Shown piece after piece: positions 1-4,321 of a DNA stretch of 6,359 bases. Under the pieces are notes generated by a model. It did no database searches, was not told where the DNA came from, and saw nothing but the letters and a program-made list of their open reading frames with translations. A program made the position numbers and the translations under genes. Within the stretch, counting starts at the first letter, position 1. The number at the start of each line of letters is the position of its first letter. The stretch covers positions 1-6,359 of the forward strand of contig DYTL01000048.1 in assembly GCA_020726005.1 (NCBI GenBank), written 5' to 3'. The stretch comes from Microcaldota archaeon. GTDB taxonomy: Archaea > Micrarchaeota > Micrarchaeia > Anstonellales > Bilamarchaeaceae.

Positions 1-4
1 CAAA

Positions 5-700
5 TTATGAAAACAACGAGCGCAAAAAAAGGAAAATCTGAGAAATATTGAATTTGGAATTACCATTTTTTCTGTTTATGAATATGTATGGTATTTGAAT
101 TATTGGAGTGTTACGGGGAAGTTGTTTTAAAATGTCAATTAGGATTTTAAAGCCATTACCTATAATACGTTTTTCATCTATTTTTTGTAAAATTGATTTT
201 CTAAATCCAAAAAATCCTGAAACTGAATCGCTGCAATCAGCAGTATTGCGAAGAAAAAATACTATATGCGCAATAAAATTACCTCCAAAGGAAATTAGTT
301 CACGAATTATACCCCAATTCTCATTTTTTATCCTGCAACATACTGCGAGTTCAACATTGTCCAATGCAAAAATCAAGTTTGAAATTTTCTCGGTTGGGTG
401 CTGAAAATCTGCATCCATTACTATTATTTTTTCGGTTTTTGCGAATTTTGTAGCATCAATAATGCTTTTCGCGATACCTTTCTCGTTATGTATCGTATGA
501 TCAAAGAAGATTATATTTTTGTTTTGTACAGCAAGCCTTTCAACTATTTTTTTAGTATTATCTATAGAACCGTCATCGCTCACAATTATATAATAATTTT
601 GCTTTAAAAGTTCTGTTGCAAGTGCATTTATTGTATCTTCTTCGTTTAGAGTGGGAAGTATTATTGTAACTGCACATTCTTTGATTTTTTTCGTTTGCAT
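5..700 (-). CDS. Family 2 glycosyltransferase, dolichol-phosphate mannosyltransferase-like
   Basis: A complete 231-residue protein with the GT2 (GT-A fold) signature set. An N-terminal LPTLNEEDTI strand-loop lies at residues 15-24, a nucleotide-binding SDDGSIDNT at 41-49, the metal/nucleotide motif DADFQHP at 96-102, and DSVSGFFGFR at 158-167, which is typical of the DPM1-like subfamily. Such enzymes transfer a sugar from a nucleotide sugar to a polyprenyl phosphate on the cytoplasmic membrane face, giving a lipid-linked donor for GT-C glycosyltransferases. There is no strong C-terminal transmembrane domain, only a moderately hydrophobic stretch near 135-150, so it resembles the short soluble or peripheral form. 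Length is normal for that form. The ATG at 698-700 is chosen because a TATA-like box lies about 25 bp upstream, as for a leaderless archaeal mRNA. It is divergent from the GT-C gene at 751, a likely user of its product. Sugar specificity cannot be read from the sequence. Confidence 0.88.
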   Translation of the reverse strand: MQTKKIKECAVTIILPTLNEEDTINALATELLKQNYYIIVSDDGSIDNTKKIVERLAVQNKNIIFFDHTIHNEKGIAKSIIDATKFAKTEKIIVMDADFQHPTEKISNLIFALDNVELAVCCRIKNENWGIIRELISFGGNFIAHIVFFLRNTADCSDSVSGFFGFRKSILQKIDEKRIIGNGFKILIDILKQLPRNTPIIQIPYIFINRKNGNSKFNISQIFLFLRSLFS

Positions 701-715
701 ATTATAACTTACTCA

Positions 716-736
716 ACAAATATAAAAATGCTTTGT
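716..736. promoter_or_regulatory. Divergent promoter with one shared TATA box and symmetric flanks
   Basis: The 50-bp gap 701-750 separates two divergent ATG codons. Its only well-placed TATA-like box, TATAAAAA at 721-728 (TTTTTATA on the minus strand), is centred about 26 bp upstream of the plus ATG (751) and about 24 bp upstream of the minus ATG (700). That is the archaeal TATA-to-start distance for leaderless transcripts in both directions. An inverted repeat, ACAAA at 716-720 and TTTGT at 732-736, surrounds it and puts an A-rich, BRE-like stretch upstream of the box on each strand. A second AT-rich string (736-750) lies too close to 751 to serve that gene. The element itself is seen directly; two-way use is inferred. 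Confidence 0.55.
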
Positions 737-750
737 ATAAATAATAAATA

Positions 751-2454
751 ATGAAAACAAATTTAGACAAAGAAGAAAATTTTAAACATAAACTATTTTG
801 GTTGCTTGTGATTTCATTTATAATAAGATTCGCATTTTTGCATGTCCATCCGCTTTATTTAGATGAATGCCTTTACAGTGAAATGACCGAAGAAATGATG
901 CAAAAACCCTCGTTAGTGCCTACTTATATTGGATATGATACAAGTTGGAAACCACCTTTCTTTTTTTGGATATATTCTATTTTTGTGAACATGTTCAAAC
1001 TTTTTACTAACGACATTGAATTAATTTATAAACTACCAAACATTCTGCTTGGTGTACTTAATGTGTGGTTGGTTTTCATAGTTTTTAAAAAAATTACAGA
1101 TGAACAAAAGGCGTTTTATACCTGCGTCCTTTACGCACTGTGCAGTCTTGTAATTTATACTGATTTACGAGTACTTTTGGACACTATGAATACTATGCTT
1201 ATTTTTATTTCGTTTTATTTTTATTTTGACAAACCAAACACAAAAAATATTGTAGCAGGGGCTTTATTTGCATTTCTTGCAGCGATAACAAAATCTGTGG
1301 TTGCATTTCTTATTCCGCTTGTTGTGTTTGTGCATTTTTGGAAGAAAGAAACAAATATAAAAGTCATAATTTCGCTTGCCACAGTACCAATTGGAATAAT
1401 TCTATGTTATTTTACGCTTTTGCATTTCACGCCTCAACTTGCTGATAAAGAATTCATGTTGGATATAATCGGAAAAATAGTCAAGGAAGAATCAAAATAT
1501 ATTAACGATTTCTTTTCTTCGTTTACTAATATGTTTGTTTTTGTGCATGTACTTTTTATTTTTGCTGTGTTTGGGTTGACTAAATTCTGGAAAGAAAATG
1601 CGGCTATGACTATGTGGTTCGCTTGCATGATATTTCCATTAATTGGAAGTTCTGGAATGATTTGGTATTTTGAACCATTTATACCTATACTTGCTTATTT
1701 TTGTGTGCGAGCGCTTGCGTTTGATAGTATAACTGAATCTTCACGAGTGTGCGGAAGCCTTGGAGTTAACCCCAAGAAGAGCGCACTCTTTTCTAAGGAG
1801 AGGTGGCTTCCACCTAAAACCATATTATCAAAAGCCTCTGGCTCCTTCAGCTTTGCTGAAAGGATTGAAAACAATAAAACTGTTTTTAGGATTGGTTCGT
1901 GGAGATTCACAAAAACAGAAAAGTTTGATTCATTTTTTAAACTCGCGATTGCAGGAATAATAATATTTAATCTTATTATATGTATAATATGGTATTATTT
2001 ATTTACTGCGAATATGCTGGTAGATGAACGTACTATTGGATATGCGCTTGTAGGAAAAGAAAATGTCGCATTTATAGGAGACTATCGCAATTCTATAACG
2101 GCTTTAAGCTATAAGATTCTAGAAGAGCGAATGCGCTATGGAAAATATAATGATTTTGGATGGGTAATAATTTCACAAAATAGTGTGATTGCAAATAAAA
2201 TAAAAATGATTCCTGATTTCGCAATAAATTATCATACAGAAAAATATATTGTAAACGAAAAAAATATCGCACAGTTGTTTTGGAATGATGAGATATTTAG
2301 GAAGCAAACTAACATAACAAAGTTTGATTATTTAGTAATAAGTATTTCAAATACTAATTTAACTGGAGAATGGGCAAATTTCACAATACAAGGATACGAA
2401 AAAATTACTAAAAATAATAACACTAATTTGTTTAAAAGAATTTCTACATATTGA
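751..2454 (+). CDS. GT-C family membrane glycosyltransferase (ArnT/PMT-like, GT39 type), carrying an in-frame insertion
   Basis: A 567-residue polytopic membrane protein. The N-terminus shows the hallmark GT-C arrangement: a first membrane helix (about residues 15-31), then an extracytoplasmic loop with the acidic pair D38-E39 in LYLDECLY and a downstream WKPPF at 66-70, as in ArnT/PMT-type enzymes that use polyprenyl-phosphate sugars. About ten further hydrophobic segments follow, up to about residue 418, then a soluble C-terminal region of about 150 residues containing a FDYLVIS strand. The acceptor is unknown. Residues about 326-391 are unlike the rest: hydrophilic, basic, encoded by higher-GC DNA full of hairpins, and bounded by repeated FDS codons (324-326 and 392-394). 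This looks like an inserted element lying between two membrane helices, probably in a loop. Without it the protein would be about 499 residues. The ATG at 751 has a TATA box 26 bp upstream and no obvious Shine-Dalgarno site, suggesting a leaderless mRNA. The gene is intact despite the insertion. Confidence 0.82.
   Translation: MKTNLDKEENFKHKLFWLLVISFIIRFAFLHVHPLYLDECLYSEMTEEMMQKPSLVPTYIGYDTSWKPPFFFWIYSIFVNMFKLFTNDIELIYKLPNILLGVLNVWLVFIVFKKITDEQKAFYTCVLYALCSLVIYTDLRVLLDTMNTMLIFISFYFYFDKPNTKNIVAGALFAFLAAITKSVVAFLIPLVVFVHFWKKETNIKVIISLATVPIGIILCYFTLLHFTPQLADKEFMLDIIGKIVKEESKYINDFFSSFTNMFVFVHVLFIFAVFGLTKFWKENAAMTMWFACMIFPLIGSSGMIWYFEPFIPILAYFCVRALAFDSITESSRVCGSLGVNPKKSALFSKERWLPPKTILSKASGSFSFAERIENNKTVFRIGSWRFTKTEKFDSFFKLAIAGIIIFNLIICIIWYYLFTANMLVDERTIGYALVGKENVAFIGDYRNSITALSYKILEERMRYGKYNDFGWVIISQNSVIANKIKMIPDFAINYHTEKYIVNEKNIAQLFWNDEIFRKQTNITKFDYLVISISNTNLTGEWANFTIQGYEKITKNNNTNLFKRISTY
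1719..1725 (+). repeat. Left copy of flanking direct repeat GTTTGAT (possible target-site duplication)
   Basis: GTTTGAT occurs here and at 1923-1929, 204 nt apart, a multiple of three. Both copies are read in the same codon phase and encode the repeated Phe-Asp. This is what a target duplication left by an in-frame insertion would look like. A 7-bp match in AT-rich DNA could also arise by chance. Confidence 0.45.
1734..1746 (+). repeat. Left outer inverted-repeat arm of the palindromic element
   Basis: TGAATCTTCACGA pairs with the right arm at 1897-1909, whose reverse complement is TGAATCTCCACGA (12 of 13 positions). As RNA, the single mismatch becomes a G-U or U-G wobble, so a continuous 13-bp stem could close the set of internal hairpins. 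Confidence 0.75.
1897..1909 (-). repeat. Right outer inverted-repeat arm of the palindromic element
   Basis: TCGTGGAGATTCA is the partner of the arm at 1734-1746. The distance between the inner ends is 150 bp. Homology does not continue further inward, so this is a short terminal repeat and not one arm of a single long hairpin. Confidence 0.75.
1923..1929 (+). repeat. Right copy of flanking direct repeat GTTTGAT
   Basis: Second copy of the 7-bp repeat at 1719-1725. It directly precedes the codons of the next membrane helix (KLAIAGIIIFNL). Joining the protein across the two copies gives ALAFDSFFKLAIAG, an uninterrupted and plausible helix connection. Confidence 0.45.
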
Positions 2455-2477
2455 ACTTGAAGAGGGTGAATTATTCT

Positions 2478-2573
2478 ATGAATCAAATTGTAACTGAACA
2501 CAAAAAAAGATATAATTCAATAAACCCTATTACAATTACATTCCCAGTAATTCCGAACATCTTCTACAACTAA
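2478..2573 (+). CDS. Possible 31-codon small ORF with a strong Shine-Dalgarno site
   Basis: An ATG at 2478 opens a 31-residue frame ending at TAA 2571-2573. It lies 23 nt after the stop of the GT-C gene on the same strand. GGGTGA at 2464-2469, 8 nt before the ATG, matches the archaeal anti-Shine-Dalgarno and is among the best ribosome binding sites in the window. The peptide starts MNQIVTEHKKRY, is basic in its first third and then mildly hydrophobic and rich in Pro, Ile and Asn. I recognise no family. It could be a real small protein made from the GT-C mRNA, the start of a decayed longer gene (an adjacent frame is open from 2516), or a chance ORF under a fortuitous purine-rich site. Confidence 0.3.
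   Translation: MNQIVTEHKKRYNSINPITITFPVIPNIFYN
2502..2508 (-). terminator. T7 tract downstream of aIF2 gamma, candidate terminator
   Basis: On the minus strand this is a run of seven T, about 130 nt beyond the aIF2 gamma stop codon. Archaeal intrinsic termination relies on T-rich non-template tracts and does not need a hairpin. It also lies inside the possible small ORF on the other strand. Evidence is the tract alone. Confidence 0.3.
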
Positions 2574-2577
2574 ACCA

Positions 2578-2587
2578 TTCGCGCGAA
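2578..2587. repeat. Perfect 10-bp palindrome TTCGCGCGAA in the convergent spacer
   Basis: TTCGCGCGAA reads identically on both strands. It is a GC island in an otherwise A+T-rich spacer between convergent genes. It could bind a dimeric protein or be a restriction/methylation target, or be chance. It has no loop, so it is a weak candidate for an RNA hairpin. Confidence 0.35.
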
Positions 2588-2637
2588 CCGAACAATATAT
2601 TAAACTATTTTTCGCATTTTGGTGTAGATAATAGTTT

Positions 2638-3819
2638 TTATGAAATAGTTCCACAACCACACAATCTCCATCTATGTCCTATTCTACGCGAGAGTGCGAT
2701 TTTGCTTCCTTTATCTATGCAAATTGGACGCTTAAGTTTTATTGTTGCAATTCCTTTCGCGAGGTTTGCGATAACCCCTATTCCAGTTGCAGTGTGCGCA
2801 TTTATTACTATTGATTCAGTTTGTCTGAATGGCAGATTTTCTATATCTTTTCTTTCAAGAAGAACATATTTCACGTTTATTACATCTACGACAGGTGGAA
2901 GTTTACCCGGGTGTCCAATTACCGCACCTACGAACATATCTGATTTTGTTATTGAAGGGTCAAGCAAAGTTCCGATAGCTATAAGTCCGCCAGGATGCGC
3001 CTGCTCAAGTTTATCTGCTTCCGAATGAAGACTCACGATTTTGAATTTTATTGGTTCTAAAAATGTATTTTTCTGCAAACCTGGCCTAAGTTCAACTTCA
3101 TCTCCAATTTTAAGCATTCCTTGTATGAGCGAACCACCAAAAACCCCACCATGCAATTTTGCTATTTCAGTACCAGGTTTATTTACATCAAACGAACGAG
3201 AAACATAAAAACGCGGCGCTGCGAGCACATCTCTTTTAGGAGTGGGAATTTTTTCTTCTATTACCTCAAAAATTGATTCTATATTTATTCCGTGTGTTGC
3301 GAGAACTGGAATTATTGGTGCGTTTTCAGCAACCGAACCTTTAATAAAATTCTCAATCTCATTTTTGTGTTCAATTGCACGTGATTTGGAAACCAAATCA
3401 ATTTTAGTTTGAATTATTATTATATTTTTTATTCCGATTGCATTTAAAATCATCAAATGTTCCGCAGTTTGAGGTTGAGGGCAGGATTCGCTTGCCGCAA
3501 TAAGAAACAACGCTCCGTCAATTATACTTGAAGCGGCAATTGCAGTTGTCATCAATGTTTCGTGCCCCGGCGAATCAACGAACGAAATTCTTCTTCTGAA
3601 TTCGGTTTCTTTTCCGCATTTACATTTTTCTAAATTTGAATATTCATTGCATTTTTCACAGTAATAAACAGAAACATCAGCATAACCAAGACGAATGGAA
3701 ATCCCGCGTTTAAGCTCTTCACTATGTGTATCTGTCCATTTGCCGGTAAGAGCTTTAGTAAGTGTGGTTTTTCCATGGTCCACATGCCCAAAAGTTCCGA
3801 TGTTGATTTCAGCTTGCAA
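2638..3819 (-). CDS. eif2g: Translation initiation factor aIF2 subunit gamma
   Basis: The 393-residue GTPase subunit of archaeal aIF2, which brings initiator Met-tRNA to the small ribosomal subunit. Domains in order are the G domain (to about 190), then two beta-barrel domains with the family stretches RSFDVNKPGTEIAKLHGGVF and GGLIAIGTLLDPSITKSD, and a C-terminus with RRIGHRWRLCGCG. Visible motifs are the P-loop GHVDHGKT (11-18), switch I SEELKRGISI (33-42), a zinc knuckle with Cys 54, 57, 66 and 68, G3 DSPGH (82-86), and the switch II-side signature CPQPQTAEHL (113-122). Two guanine-contact motifs deviate: G4 is TKID (138-141) instead of NKID, and the G5 area reads VLATH (172-176) where homologues usually have VSA-like residues. 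Length is near the family norm of about 410. The start is a TTG at 3817-3819, 12 nt after the S6e stop; no nearby in-frame ATG exists and the protein begins where homologues do. It is co-transcribed with S6e. Confidence 0.97.
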   Translation of the reverse strand: MQAEINIGTFGHVDHGKTTLTKALTGKWTDTHSEELKRGISIRLGYADVSVYYCEKCNEYSNLEKCKCGKETEFRRRISFVDSPGHETLMTTAIAASSIIDGALFLIAASESCPQPQTAEHLMILNAIGIKNIIIIQTKIDLVSKSRAIEHKNEIENFIKGSVAENAPIIPVLATHGINIESIFEVIEEKIPTPKRDVLAAPRFYVSRSFDVNKPGTEIAKLHGGVFGGSLIQGMLKIGDEVELRPGLQKNTFLEPIKFKIVSLHSEADKLEQAHPGGLIAIGTLLDPSITKSDMFVGAVIGHPGKLPPVVDVINVKYVLLERKDIENLPFRQTESIVINAHTATGIGVIANLAKGIATIKLKRPICIDKGSKIALSRRIGHRWRLCGCGTIS

Positions 3820-3831
3820 CGTAAAACCCTA

Positions 3832-4221
3832 TTATTTTTCTTCCTTTTTCTTTTGCGGAAACAGTTCATCGAATTTTGCAGTTCCATATTCTATTGTTTT
3901 GAGATTAACTTGCACAGTATCAGTTGCAATTGTATTGCCACGCACTGTTTTCTTTTTTCTTGTGCCTTTCATTTTCGGATGATAACCTACTCCTTTGGAA
4001 AGTATTACTTTGATTTTTCTAGTACCGCTTATATCTTTCCTTAAAGGAAAGCCGCTTGTATCGCTTCCACCTCGCACTTCAAACACATATCCACTTGCAC
4101 CAATAGAATTACCGTCTATTTTTTCCCCTATCTTCTTACCTATCAACATAGAATCTATGCTTTTATCAAACTCTACCTGATAAGATTTTCCAGTTTTTGG
4201 ATCTGAAATTACTGCTTTCAT
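3832..4221 (-). CDS. rps6e: 30S ribosomal protein S6e
   Basis: A 129-residue protein matching archaeal S6e throughout: an N-terminal MKAVISDPKTGKSYQ, the central GYVFEVRGGSDTSGFP (about 45-60) and the basic GVGYHPKMKGTRKKKTVRGN (about 77-96) are the most conserved parts of the family. It is a structural component of the small ribosomal subunit. It lacks the long eukaryotic C-terminal phosphorylated tail, as expected for archaea, and ends in a Lys/Glu-rich tail (PQKKKEEK). The ATG at 4219-4221 is supported by the AGGTGA ribosome binding site 6 nt upstream. aIF2 gamma follows 12 nt after its stop, the usual archaeal order, so the two form an operon. Confidence 0.97.
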   Translation of the reverse strand: MKAVISDPKTGKSYQVEFDKSIDSMLIGKKIGEKIDGNSIGASGYVFEVRGGSDTSGFPLRKDISGTRKIKVILSKGVGYHPKMKGTRKKKTVRGNTIATDTVQVNLKTIEYGTAKFDELFPQKKKEEK

Positions 4222-4227
4222 ATTGTT

Positions 4228-4233
4228 TCACCT
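4228..4233 (-). promoter_or_regulatory. Shine-Dalgarno site of S6e
   Basis: AGGTGA on the minus strand, separated by 6 nt from the S6e ATG, complements the archaeal 16S rRNA 3' end. It implies a leadered mRNA, unlike the two genes of the divergent promoter. The matching TATA box is not certain. CAATATTATT around 4262-4271 would give a leader of about 20 nt. A box at 4238-4252 would start transcription too close to the ATG to include this site. Confidence 0.75.
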
Positions 4234-4276
4234 TTCTAAATTTATAATTAAAAGAAATTGGAATAATATTGTATCT

Positions 4277-4291
4277 AAAAACTTTTAAAAA
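4277..4291 (-). terminator. Double T5 tract after the 628-residue membrane-protein gene
   Basis: On the minus strand the sequence reads T5, A4, G, T5 at 4291-4277, about 30 nt beyond the stop codon of the upstream gene (4322-6208). Closely spaced T runs are typical of archaeal intrinsic terminators. It would separate the membrane-protein transcript from S6e, whose promoter must lie in the same 100-bp gap. Some read-through is possible. Confidence 0.4.
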
Positions 4292-4321
4292 GGAATAACA
4301 TAACATTTTGGAACTGACATT

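Larger units (their letters stand above)
1726..1922. mobile_element. Putative in-frame palindromic element (MITE-like or RPE-like) inside the GT-C gene
   Basis: About 197 bp lying between two copies of GTTTGAT. Near its ends is a 13-bp inverted repeat with 12 matches (1734-1746 with 1897-1909). Inside are six successive perfect stem-loops: 1759-1776, 1777-1790, 1801-1815, 1833-1843, 1846-1860 and 1868-1886, with stems of 4-6 bp and mostly 3-8 nt loops. An alternative longer pairing joins 1753-1759 to 1805-1811. By hand count, 1741-1860 is about 48% G+C, against 22-32% in neighbouring 60-base lines of the same gene. The element has no stop codon in the host frame; a second plus frame is open from 1760 onward, and one minus frame is open across its full length. 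It encodes no transposase, so any movement would need help from elsewhere. The structure and frame are seen directly; the mobile origin is inferred from one copy only. Confidence 0.6.

Noticed and set aside
108..404. A plus-strand frame of 98 codons across the GT2 gene.
   Set aside because: The minus strand here encodes clear GT2 motifs, and the plus frame shows no family features.
2483..2560. A 25-codon hydrophobic minus-strand ORF opposite the small plus-strand ORF.
   Set aside because: It has no convincing ribosome binding site and lies in the aIF2 gamma 3' untranslated region; probably a chance AT-rich frame.
2702..3028. A 108-codon plus-strand frame opposite aIF2 gamma.
   Set aside because: It is a shadow of the strongly supported aIF2 gamma gene, with no ribosome binding site or recognisable motif.
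3695..4044. Overlapping plus-strand frames and a minus-strand alternative frame (3630-3887) around the S6e/aIF2 gamma junction.
   Set aside because: All overlap two highly conserved genes in other frames and have Cys/Phe-rich, shadow-like composition.
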